From an uncultured Saprospiraceae bacterium (lineage in GTDB: Bacteria; Bacteroidota; Bacteroidia; Chitinophagales; Saprospiraceae): a stretch of 52,246 nucleotides of DNA. The translations under genes and the position numbers were made by a program. The notes under the pieces are model-generated. The model searched no databases. It had not been told where the DNA came from and saw only the letters and a program-made list of their open reading frames with translations. This document shows positions 1-6,598 of the stretch, piece by piece. How positions within the stretch are numbered: position 1 is the stretch's first letter; every line of letters starts with the position of its first letter. The stretch is from assembly GCA_937922815.1 (NCBI GenBank), contig CALAJP010000071.1, forward strand, positions 1-52,246. Direction: 5' to 3'.

Positions 1-20
1 AGGGTAAAATAGAGGGAGGA
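1..20. repeat. Partial right-end copy of the interspersed palindromic repeat
   Basis: The first 20 bases nearly repeat the segment at 923-940 (GGTAAAATAGAGGGAGGA), which is the outer part of a right-end repeat. This is therefore probably the right edge of another repeat unit lying mostly outside the window. Confidence 0.6.
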
Positions 21-71
21 ATCACGTCTAGTTTGCTTTTTCACCCATCGGAGAAACCAAGAACTCATTTT

Positions 72-190
72 CCTCTCCCTAGCCCTCTCCAAAGAGGGAA
101 ATACAGCTTTTTTTAAAAATCTTTTTGAAAAGTTTCACAGACAACATCATACTTGTTCTCCCTTCGGAGGGAGTTAGAGGGAGGGTTTTC
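72..190. repeat. Palindromic repeat unit, copy 1, covering the 3' end of the DUF559 gene
   Basis: The left motif (72-101) holds the hairpin CCCTCT-CCAA-AGAGGG. The right motif (158-184) holds CTCCCT-TCGG-AGGGAG and ends in TTAGAGGGAGG, which is the inverted complement of the left motif's CCTCTCCCTA. The roughly 56 bases between the two motifs, and part of the right motif, are read as the C-terminal codons of the DUF559 gene. The unit has the form of a short element with terminal inverted repeats. Confidence 0.75.
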
Positions 191-589
191 TATTTTTATT
201 TTTTTGTTAACCCAATTTGTCATTACTTCTACAACATCATGTAATCTATTTTTAACCTCCCAATCAGAAAAACGAAGTGTTGTAAAACCTAGTTCCTCCA
301 AATCCAAATCCCTTTTTTGATCTTTCATTTTTTTCTCTTCATCATCATGTGTAATTCCATCTACTTCAATAATCAACTGCAACGACAAACAAACAAAGTC
401 CGCAATATAATTTCCTATTGGTCGCTGTCGTCTAAATTTATATCCTAAAAACTGTCCTTTCCTCAATAATCTAGTCCATAAATGCACCTCTGCTTGAGTC
501 ATATTATTACGTAATTTCCGAGCTAATCCTTTGTGCTTTTTGTTATAGAAACTATTTCCTTGTCTCATAATAGAACAGTATTTTTTCAA
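113..589 (-). CDS. DUF559 family restriction-like endonuclease domain protein
   Basis: 158 residues. The core (about 20-125) matches the DUF559 family, a small PD-(D/E)XK-type fold related to very-short-patch and restriction nucleases. It begins with the usual 'LARKLRNNMTQAEVHLW' helix, followed by 'KFRRQRPIGNYIADF' and then 'LIIEVDG..H', giving likely metal ligands Asp64, Glu75 and Asp77. The start could also be Met8 (position 568), since family members often begin just before the first helix. The last 25 or so residues (from ENPPSNS) lie outside the domain and are encoded by the interspersed repeat, so the gene reads into the repeat. No methylase or other restriction-modification partner is adjacent. 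The biochemical role of the family is not established; association with a repeat suggests a nuclease carried by, or acting on, mobile DNA. Confidence 0.8.
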   Translation of the reverse strand: MKKYCSIMRQGNSFYNKKHKGLARKLRNNMTQAEVHLWTRLLRKGQFLGYKFRRQRPIGNYIADFVCLSLQLIIEVDGITHDDEEKKMKDQKRDLDLEELGFTTLRFSDWEVKNRLHDVVEVMTNWVNKKIKIENPPSNSLRRENKYDVVCETFQKDF

Positions 590-693
590 AAGGAAAATAC
601 GATTTTTTTTGTTTTTTAACTACTCAGTACCACTTTTCGCTAATTTTCAATTATCCATTTTTACGCTATCCTCTTTTAAAACTACCATTCTCA

Positions 694-800
694 CGTTGCC
701 TCTCCAAAGAGGGAAATAAAGCTTTTTTTAAAAATCTTTTTGAAAAGTTTCACAGACAACATCATACTTGTTTTCCCTTTGGAGGGAGTTAGAGGGAGGA
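694..800. repeat. Palindromic repeat unit, copy 2, with a remnant of a second DUF559 3' end
   Basis: Positions 717-800 repeat 101-184 with only about four differences, including the stretch that encodes the last codons of the DUF559 protein in copy 1. No DUF559 core lies upstream of this copy, so it is a truncated duplicate. The left end (685-716) differs from copy 1: CCATTCTCACGTTGCCTC precedes AAAGAGGG. That is the inverted complement of the right end at 902-923, so left and right ends occur in at least two matched types. Confidence 0.75.
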
Positions 801-845
801 TTTTTCTTCATTTTGGAATATATTAATTTGCTAACTAAACGCTGT

Positions 846-940
846 CCTCTCCCTAGCCCTCTCCAAAGAGGGAAACTAACTTAATTCGTTTAGAGTTCTC
901 CCTTTGGAGGCAACGTTAGAATGGTAAAATAGAGGGAGGA
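846..940. repeat. Palindromic repeat unit, copy 3 (short, without DUF559 sequence)
   Basis: The left motif (846-874) is essentially identical to 72-100. The right motif (898-940) begins CTCCCTTTGGAGGCAACG and ends GGTAAAATAGAGGGAGGA. Only about 23 unrelated bases separate the arms, so this is a minimal unit with no protein-coding insert. Confidence 0.7.
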
Positions 941-1079
941 TTTTCTATTGCTTTTTATTATCACGGGACTGCTTGTATTTCTTTGGTTAATATTTATGTT
1001 GAATGCTTTTAAACCTAAAAGGTATTCTAAAAAATTAACATTAAGCACTATAAATAGAATAAAAGTTAGAGCTAAGTGA
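933..1079 (+). pseudogene. C-terminal fragment of a membrane protein cut by the repeat
   Basis: A plus-strand frame opens directly at the right end of repeat copy 3 and reads 48 codons to TGA at 1077-1079. It holds one very hydrophobic segment ('LLLFIITGLLVFLWLIFML') followed by a basic tail ('KPKRYSKK'), the layout of a transmembrane end piece. A TAG at 930-932 inside the repeat closes the frame upstream and there is no ATG before the membrane segment. It is either the 3' remnant of a gene interrupted by the repeat or a tiny membrane protein starting at TTG 948. No homologue was recognised. Confidence 0.35.
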
Positions 1080-1080
1080 T

Positions 1081-1725
1081 TCACATTTTAGTTTGTTTTT
1101 TAATATAACCTTCTATATCAAAATTAGGGTTCGGGTTCTTTTCATATTCTTGTAAAATAACATCTTTACAAATAAATAAATCTAAGCCCGACTGATAAGC
1201 CCAGTTAGTCTGATCGTCATCTAATAATGATTTATTTTTCCAAGGTAAAATCTCACTAATTTTTTTTAAAAGAGATGGAAGTCTATGATAATTCAAATTG
1301 TAACATTCCAAGTTCCAACTGTATGAAAAATCCTCATAATTTAATATCATTGGCAAAAATACATCCGAATAAATATCTAAGCTAAAATTTTTCATTGTAG
1401 TACGAAAACCTTGAATTGAGAATATATCTGGATGACTGAAATAGCCTTTTGAAGTATAAATAATTGTATCTCCATAAATATCAATTTCAGAAACTTTACT
1501 GGAAAAGATATATTCCAATATTATATCAACTAACTCATCCACATTACTATAGTTCAATTTTTTACCATCCTCCAACATACGAGGAATAAGGATTTTTGAC
1601 TCCATTAATTCTGTCAATAAAACTTTTAAGGTTAGTTCTATCCCAATATAAGGAAAATCATAATCGTATTTTTGATTACTAAACAACCAAGAACCTCTAT
1701 TTTCTATATACAAATTCATTTTCAT
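1081..1725 (-). CDS. Hypothetical protein, no recognised family
   Basis: 214 residues, acidic and rich in aromatic residues, with no signal peptide, membrane segment or catalytic motif that I recognise. It begins MKMNLYIENRGSWLF; Met3 is an equally good start. It lies beside the repeat cluster with its own upstream region and no obvious operon partner. A soluble cytoplasmic protein of this size and composition in an accessory segment could be an immunity-type or defence-associated protein, but nothing in the sequence establishes that. Confidence 0.6.
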   Translation of the reverse strand: MKMNLYIENRGSWLFSNQKYDYDFPYIGIELTLKVLLTELMESKILIPRMLEDGKKLNYSNVDELVDIILEYIFSSKVSEIDIYGDTIIYTSKGYFSHPDIFSIQGFRTTMKNFSLDIYSDVFLPMILNYEDFSYSWNLECYNLNYHRLPSLLKKISEILPWKNKSLLDDDQTNWAYQSGLDLFICKDVILQEYEKNPNPNFDIEGYIKKQTKM

Positions 1726-1795
1726 ATAAATTTAAGTACTCCATCTAGACATGTAACTTTTACTTTCCAACAATAAACATATAAAATAAACGTAA

Positions 1796-1942
1796 CTACT
1801 CCGCCTTGCCTATAACCAAAAACGAAACATCATAGTCTATTTTTACATCTATCAAATGGAATTTGTTGCTTGGTATCTTAAATGCTAAGTTAGCTGCTCT
1901 GAACAAATAACTATTTAAAAATATAATTATAAAATAACACAT
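1796..1942 (-). CDS. Possible small ORF (48 aa)
   Basis: An ATG-started frame of 48 residues with a hydrophobic N-terminus (MCYFIIIFLNSYLF) and a mixed C-terminus ending VSFLVIGKAE. It sits just upstream of, and on the same strand as, the 1081-1725 gene. It may be a real small protein, the degraded 3' end of a longer gene, or chance. No homologue was recognised. Confidence 0.2.
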   Translation of the reverse strand: MCYFIIIFLNSYLFRAANLAFKIPSNKFHLIDVKIDYDVSFLVIGKAE

Positions 1943-2011
1943 AGCTTAAAAATCAATTTCAATCTCTTCCATCTTCTTATTTTTTTGTAATTTGGTCATC
2001 AAAAAAAGCGA

Positions 2012-2845
2012 ATGAAATATTATTTAAACGGGTTTATTGTCAATCATAACGAAGCGGTTGTTTCTGTTGATGATATTGGAATTTTGAGAGGATATGGAAT
2101 TTTTGATTATTTTCCTTTTTACAATCGAAAACCATTATTTTTTGAAGATTATTTAGACCGTTTTTATAATTCTGTTTCGTATTTGAGTCTTCAAATTACG
2201 GAAACACGTGAAGAATTAAAAGAAATTATCCACCAACTTATTGAAGCCAATGGACAAAATGATGGTTCTTTCAGAATGGTAGTTACAGGAGGAAATTCCG
2301 AAAGTCATTACGAACCTACCCAAGCCAATTTTATCATTCGCCAAGAACCTTTACCTACTTATTCTGATGAAATATTGGAAAATGGATATTCCTTGATGAC
2401 GGTTGATTATCAAAGGCAGTTGCCGACCATTAAAACCATTAATTATATTTATCCTATTTCTATTCTACACAAAACCAAAGCTTGTCAAGCAGAAGATGTT
2501 CTTTATTTTTCTGAAATAGACAACCAACTTCTTGTTACAGAATCTTCTCGTTCTAATTTTTTCTTATTCGATAAAGGAAAATTAATTACCCCAAAAAATG
2601 GAATTTTGGAGGGTGTTACTAGAAAAAATGTACTCAAATTCGCAGAAAAGAACAATATTCATATCGAAATTCGAAACATATCAATGCAAGAAGTCGAACA
2701 TGCAGCACAAATGTTCATTACCAGTTCTACCAAAGGAATTATGCCTATTCGTAGAATTGTGCATAATGATTCGGAATGGCTTTACGACACTTCGAAAACA
2801 AAAGAGCTAAGAGAAGGATTTAAAGAATTTAGTTTAGAAGGTTAA
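2012..2845 (+). CDS. Class IV PLP-dependent aminotransferase
   Basis: 277 residues, the usual length for the fold-type IV group that includes branched-chain amino acid transaminase (IlvE), D-amino acid transaminase and 4-amino-4-deoxychorismate lyase (PabC). The PLP Schiff-base lysine is Lys141 in 'TIKTINY', Glu177 in 'VTESSRSN' is the residue that binds the pyridine nitrogen, and 'GILEGVTRKNVL' is the cofactor phosphate loop. The N-terminal 'YYLNGFIV' strand is also typical. The substrate cannot be read from sequence: the protein is shorter than a typical IlvE and stands alone, away from folate or branched-chain genes. Its stop codon overlaps by 4 bp the stop of the convergent gene at 2842-3330. 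Confidence 0.85.
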   Translation: MKYYLNGFIVNHNEAVVSVDDIGILRGYGIFDYFPFYNRKPLFFEDYLDRFYNSVSYLSLQITETREELKEIIHQLIEANGQNDGSFRMVVTGGNSESHYEPTQANFIIRQEPLPTYSDEILENGYSLMTVDYQRQLPTIKTINYIYPISILHKTKACQAEDVLYFSEIDNQLLVTESSRSNFFLFDKGKLITPKNGILEGVTRKNVLKFAEKNNIHIEIRNISMQEVEHAAQMFITSSTKGIMPIRRIVHNDSEWLYDTSKTKELREGFKEFSLEG

Positions 2846-3330
2846 ACTTCTTCTTTATTAATAAATTGGTTGGTAAAGTTCGGTGTACGGCTCAATACAT
2901 CTGGCCATTTATTTTTACTACCTAAGAAAAAGATACTTTTGCCAAACTGAGTTTTTGAATGAAATTTGAAAGAGATAAAATGGACAATACCCCAATCCAA
3001 TTCGTTCACCTCCTTTAACGATTCGAATGAATAGCGGTATGTTTTGAAATAATTGGTAATATAAATATGGTCTTTTCCTAACTCTACTTTTTTCAAATCC
3101 ATGATTGTGAAGTAAAAAAATATTCCACCAGAAAGTAGAACCATAGGCAACACGTATTTGGCAGTTCCCATACCAAAGACTCCTAAACCCGTTTCTTCTG
3201 AGAAAAGAACTGCAATCGTCAACAAGCCGAAAAAGGTCAACCATAACGTAGGAAAAACGATTTTCAACAACAAAGTCAATGAAGAACTAACACTTTCGGA
3301 TTTTAATGAAATAGGTTTTTCTGTGCTCAT
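2842..3330 (-). CDS. Small membrane protein with two transmembrane segments and a possible PH-like tail
   Basis: 162 residues. Two hydrophobic segments (about 19-45 and 58-78) are followed by a soluble C-terminal half of short strands ('KDHIYITNYFKTYRYSFESLKEV'-like pattern), which resembles bacterial PH-like domains found after a paired membrane anchor. No catalytic residues are seen. The gene converges on the aminotransferase with overlapping stop codons. Function unknown. Confidence 0.7.
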   Translation of the reverse strand: MSTEKPISLKSESVSSSLTLLLKIVFPTLWLTFFGLLTIAVLFSEETGLGVFGMGTAKYVLPMVLLSGGIFFYFTIMDLKKVELGKDHIYITNYFKTYRYSFESLKEVNELDWGIVHFISFKFHSKTQFGKSIFFLGSKNKWPDVLSRTPNFTNQFINKEEV

Positions 3331-3401
3331 AATTTTCTAACAAAACAATTAAGAAAACGCAAAAATACTATTTTATCCTTCGCTAAACAAAGAAAAGGCA
3401 T

Positions 3402-4283
3402 TTAGTCAGTAGACATTTGTGGAATCATCCATTCTATTATTTGTCCAGCTACATCTATTTGGGTTGCTTTTTCGATGCCTTCCAACCCTGGAGAAGCATT
3501 AACTTCTAGGATTTTCGCCCCAGTTTTGGATATCAATATATCAACTCCCGCCACAGACAAGCCCATTATTTTGGCTGCTTTAATCGCTATTTCTTGAATT
3601 TCGGTTTGGATAGAAATAGCAGTAGCCGTACCGCCTTGATGCAAATTGGCTTTAAAACTTCCTTGTGCCGATTTTCTTTCCATTACCGCCACTACTTCCC
3701 CTCCTACGACAAAAACTCTCAAATCTCTGCCCTTGGATTCGGCTATATATTCTTGCAAAAAGAACAACTCGTTTCGAGAACGGAATATTTGAACTTGCCG
3801 TTGAAGTTCTCTTTTATTTTTTATCAAAAATACGCCTTCGCCATGTGTTCCTCCATTCGTTTTCAACACCACGGGATAACCTCCCAACTCTTCAACTACG
3901 CCAATTAAAGAACCGTATTGTTCTGGAAAAATAGAGTTCGGTATCGGTAAATGATGAAATTGCAACTTCATCAAACTACGAAATTTATCTCTTGATAATA
4001 ATAGTCCGTAAGAAGAAATGGTAGAAACGATATTTTTCTGTTCAAAAAAATCTAATATATAGGAAGAAATTTGAGTTTGTGGATGACCAATTCTTGGGAT
4101 AATTCCTGTCAAATCATCTAAAGAGAAATTTAGATATTCCAATAAATTATTCCCCGATTGTAAACACATTCGAAAACGAGAGTAATCCAATATATCTACT
4201 TCAATTTGTCTTTTTTGACAAGCCTTCAATAAGGATTGAGTGGAATATAAGTACCTGCCTTTGGATAAAATTGCTATTTTCAA
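3402..4283 (-). CDS. rimK: RimK-type ATP-grasp ligase (ribosomal protein S6 glutamate ligase family)
   Basis: 293 residues, matching the RimK subfamily of ATP-grasp enzymes. An N-terminal pre-ATP-grasp domain (about 1-95) precedes the ATP-grasp body. The glycine-rich loop is 'KTNGGTHGEGVFL', the central motif is 'FLQEYI....GRDLRVFVVGGEVVAVMER', and the Mg-binding end is 'GVDILISKTGAKILEVNASPG'. Family members ligate glutamate to the C-terminus of ribosomal protein S6, or make related peptide bonds in cofactors and peptides. No rpsF or peptide-substrate gene is adjacent, so the substrate is inferred only from overall similarity. The gene is monocistronic by layout. Confidence 0.8.
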   Translation of the reverse strand: MKIAILSKGRYLYSTQSLLKACQKRQIEVDILDYSRFRMCLQSGNNLLEYLNFSLDDLTGIIPRIGHPQTQISSYILDFFEQKNIVSTISSYGLLLSRDKFRSLMKLQFHHLPIPNSIFPEQYGSLIGVVEELGGYPVVLKTNGGTHGEGVFLIKNKRELQRQVQIFRSRNELFFLQEYIAESKGRDLRVFVVGGEVVAVMERKSAQGSFKANLHQGGTATAISIQTEIQEIAIKAAKIMGLSVAGVDILISKTGAKILEVNASPGLEGIEKATQIDVAGQIIEWMIPQMSTD

Positions 4284-4321
4284 ATCAAATTTTTTACATC
4301 TGATTCAAAAATACAAAACGC

Positions 4322-4996
4322 TTACTCTACAATAGAAAATATTCGAGTAATTTCTTTTTCTTCAAAATTATCGCTCACAAAAGCTACGACCATTAATGTT
4401 CCGCCCGCTTTCATTTTACTTAGCATTTTTTTGGCCTTGGGTTCCACAATTCCACGAGGAGAATAATACTCTTTTGATTTACTGCCATTTTCATAAACCA
4501 AATACAATTCGTTTATTTTCAAGTCTTTTTCGTTAGCGTTGGTAATCGAAAAATTTTGTTTTGATAATTTTTCTAAAGACGATACACTCAACCAATCTTG
4601 ATATTGTTCGCCCCATTTAAAGACATATTGATTAGAATTATTTTCATCTAAATTAAAGGCAATGGGCAAAACCACTTCTTTATGTTGCTCCGTATTCCAT
4701 TTTTTCATCATAGCAACCAGCCTTTTGGCTTCATCATCACAGCCAAAACCAATTCCTTTTACTATTCTCATATCTTTAGGTTGCCCGTTCTTTGCAACAG
4801 TAAAGCCAACCATTACAACCCCTTCAACATTTTTTTCCAATGCTAAAGTAGGATAAGAAATGTTTTTTTGGATGAAATGCTGAATACTATCCATCGAGCA
4901 AGAGACATCTGAACAAGGCTTCCAATTCGGGTATTGAGGCTGAGCGAAAAGAGTAAAATTTAATAGACAAAAAAATAATATAGTGATGTTTCTCAT
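4322..4996 (-). CDS. Exported protein with TonB C-terminal domain
   Basis: Taken from Met8 of the longest frame because 'MRNITILFFCLLNFTLFAQ' is a clean signal peptide. The mature protein has a TonB C-terminal-type domain (about 40-110): 'YPTLALEKNVEGVVMVGFTVAKNG' followed by a 'D-DEAKR....KKWN' helix. A second half of about 100 residues ('ISNTNEKDLKINELYLV' type pattern to the end) is unassigned. It lacks the N-terminal membrane anchor and proline-rich linker of a true energy transducer, so it is probably a periplasmic protein that reuses the TonB fold, as is common in Bacteroidota. No TonB-dependent receptor is adjacent. Confidence 0.7.
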   Translation of the reverse strand: MRNITILFFCLLNFTLFAQPQYPNWKPCSDVSCSMDSIQHFIQKNISYPTLALEKNVEGVVMVGFTVAKNGQPKDMRIVKGIGFGCDDEAKRLVAMMKKWNTEQHKEVVLPIAFNLDENNSNQYVFKWGEQYQDWLSVSSLEKLSKQNFSITNANEKDLKINELYLVYENGSKSKEYYSPRGIVEPKAKKMLSKMKAGGTLMVVAFVSDNFEEKEITRIFSIVE

Positions 4997-5017
4997 AATA
5001 ATCAGATGGGTTTTCAT

Positions 5018-5546
5018 TCGTAATAATGTCTATTACAAATAACAATATTTTACTATTGAAAGTTCCTTCCTTTTATATGAAAAAATAGAGCTTTGAGTTA
5101 CACCAATTCATTAAAAAAATAAAACCTTGAGAGCAATTGAACCCACTTTTTTAACTACAAATCATATCAAAAGGTTAAAGTGTAGTTATTTTGACTATTT
5201 TTTATGCTTTTTTGTAAATTTGTATTTGTTATCACCCCCCAATATAGACCCCAGAAACTTGTTTTCTATAATCAACACCAATTAAACTGTAACAAATTTT
5301 ATTTTTCACCCCAAAATAGATTTGAGAGATATTCCATTTCAATACTTTAAATTATTCGTCTAGCTTAAATCAGATTAATTTTTTAGAGTCAGAAGGAGAC
5401 CATCGTATATTAGATATTAAAATGCAGCTAATTTCGCGTCATCGTTAAAGCTTAGTTAAAAGAGAAGGAAGTAATTATTAAAACAAAGCTAAAATGCGAC
5501 AAATAGTTGAATTTGGACTGATATATGAGTAGTTTTCGATTAGAAG
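5018..5546. other. 529-bp gene-poor intergenic region
   Basis: No frame longer than about 35 codons looks coding. The region lies between the divergent TonB-domain and thioredoxin-fold genes. It contains one good promoter-like element (5191-5222, listed separately), a C-run at 5234-5239 and very AT-rich stretches. It could hold a long leader or a small RNA, but I see no terminator-like hairpin before 5580. Confidence 0.5.
5191..5222 (+). promoter_or_regulatory. Candidate Bacteroidota promoter
   Basis: TTG (5191-5193), 21-base spacer, TAAATTTG (5215-5222), matching the TTG / TAnnTTTG pattern. It would give a leader of about 350 bases before the ATG at 5580, or drive an unannotated short transcript. 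Confidence 0.35.
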
Positions 5547-5579
5547 TTGATTTTCAAATTATCAGATACCATTAAATTT

Positions 5580-6095
5580 ATGTATTGTACTTATAAGGTT
5601 TCGCTAATTTCAATTTTTCTTTTTTTGGCTAGCGTTATCAACGCTCAGGAGATTAATTGGCTTTCATTAGAAGGTGCATTAAACCAAGCTAGTGCGGGAA
5701 AAAAGGTTATGATTATTCTCGAAGACCCAGACAACCCAGACTGCAAAAGTTTTAACAGCAGGTCTTTGTCTAGAGGAAAAGTTATTCAAATCTTGAATTC
5801 TAAATTTGCTGCTACAAAGATTAATTATAAAAAACAATCTATATTAGATATAAAGAATGTTTTATCTTCATTTTCGAGTAGTGATTACAGTGGATTAGAC
5901 CAATTATCTAAAAAATTAAAGTCAGGAGAAGCAAAACTCCCGCTTATTTTTATATTTGACGAAAATTGGCAAATTATACAGAAGTTTGAAAACTATAAGT
6001 CGCCATTAGAGTTTGAAAAAATTATTCAATTCTTCGGTAACGATTTTTATAAAAAAGTACCTTGGACTACTTTTGACAAAAACTATCAACAATAA
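5580..6095 (+). CDS. Exported thioredoxin-fold protein without a CxxC motif
   Basis: The start is taken at ATG 5580, giving 171 residues, because it opens a signal peptide (MYCTYKVSLISIFLFLASV...AQ). A TTG at 5547 would add 11 residues before it. The mature part begins 'INWLSLEGALNQASAGKKVMIIL', then '..DPDNPDCKSFNSRSLS', and later 'LPLIFIFDENWQIIQKF'. This is the thioredoxin-like pattern: a strand, a helix where the active site would lie, and a cis-Pro-like 'LPL'. Only one cysteine (in 'PDCKSF') remains at the active-site position, so it is unlikely to be a disulfide oxidoreductase. A strong hairpin terminator follows at 6129-6165. Function unknown. Confidence 0.65.
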   Translation: MYCTYKVSLISIFLFLASVINAQEINWLSLEGALNQASAGKKVMIILEDPDNPDCKSFNSRSLSRGKVIQILNSKFAATKINYKKQSILDIKNVLSSFSSSDYSGLDQLSKKLKSGEAKLPLIFIFDENWQIIQKFENYKSPLEFEKIIQFFGNDFYKKVPWTTFDKNYQQ

Positions 6096-6128
6096 AAATT
6101 ATTTGTAAATCCCATACAAATAAACGAG

Positions 6129-6167
6129 CACCTCTCTTGATTAACTTCAAGACGAGGTGTTTTAATT
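6129..6167 (+). terminator. Rho-independent terminator after the thioredoxin-fold gene
   Basis: CACCTC..CTTGA pairs with TCAAG..GAGGTG around a short loop, followed by TTTTAATTTT. It lies between the convergent genes ending at 6095 and 6180 and may act in both directions. Confidence 0.75.
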
Positions 6168-6179
6168 TTCACACCGATA

Positions 6180-6503
6180 CTAAAAAGCAGGAGCTAATTC
6201 TACCACTAATCCGTCCAAAGCCTCTGTTATTGGTATTTGACAGCCCAGACGAGAATCATCTTCTACATTAAACGCTTGGTCCAACATCGCCTCTTCATCA
6301 TCAGACATTTCTGGAAGTTCGTGTTCGCTTTTAACGTAGCACTGACAAGTAGAACACAAAGCCATTCCCCCGCAAGTTCCTTCAACGTCGTATTCATAAC
6401 TTTTAAAAAATTCCATCAAGTTCATATTCATATCCGTCGGAGCTTCTAAAACCTGACGTTCTCCATTTCTATCAATAACCGTGATATTTACGATATTATC
6501 CAT
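6180..6503 (-). CDS. [2Fe-2S] ferredoxin (adrenodoxin/plant type)
   Basis: 107 residues. Cysteines 44, 50, 53 and 88 in 'GTCGGMALCSTC' (C-x5-C-x2-C) and 'LGCQI' are the four cluster ligands; the acidic segment before Cys88 ('MSDDEEAMLDQAF') is typical of adrenodoxin-like ferredoxins. It acts as a soluble one-electron carrier. It lies immediately downstream of a ferredoxin-NADP reductase gene, which is the obvious partner, but an intervening terminator (6524-6571) suggests that the two are at least partly transcribed separately. Confidence 0.9.
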   Translation of the reverse strand: MDNIVNITVIDRNGERQVLEAPTDMNMNLMEFFKSYEYDVEGTCGGMALCSTCQCYVKSEHELPEMSDDEEAMLDQAFNVEDDSRLGCQIPITEALDGLVVELAPAF

Positions 6504-6523
6504 TTGTATAATTTTTTCACAAA

Positions 6524-6571
6524 AAAATATCTACTCAAGGTGCAAAAATAGACACTTCAAGTAGATATTTT
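6524..6571 (-). terminator. Terminator between the reductase and ferredoxin genes
   Basis: On the minus strand a stem of about 19 bp (AAAATATCTACTTGAAGTG with its complement, one mismatch and two wobbles) encloses a 10-base loop and is followed by a run of seven T. It would end or attenuate the enoyl-CoA hydratase/reductase transcript before the ferredoxin gene. Confidence 0.75.
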
Positions 6572-6598
6572 ATAATAACCTATCAGTTATTTTGATTT

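Noticed and set aside
890-1084. 64-residue minus-strand frame
   Set aside because: It runs antisense through the membrane-protein fragment and into the palindromic repeat; its C-terminus is repeat sequence. Probably not a gene.
5340-5490. Short plus-strand frame (..LESEGDHRILDIK..) that faintly recalls a LytTR-type regulator
   Set aside because: Only about 20 codons, no start or supporting flanking sequence; the resemblance is not significant.
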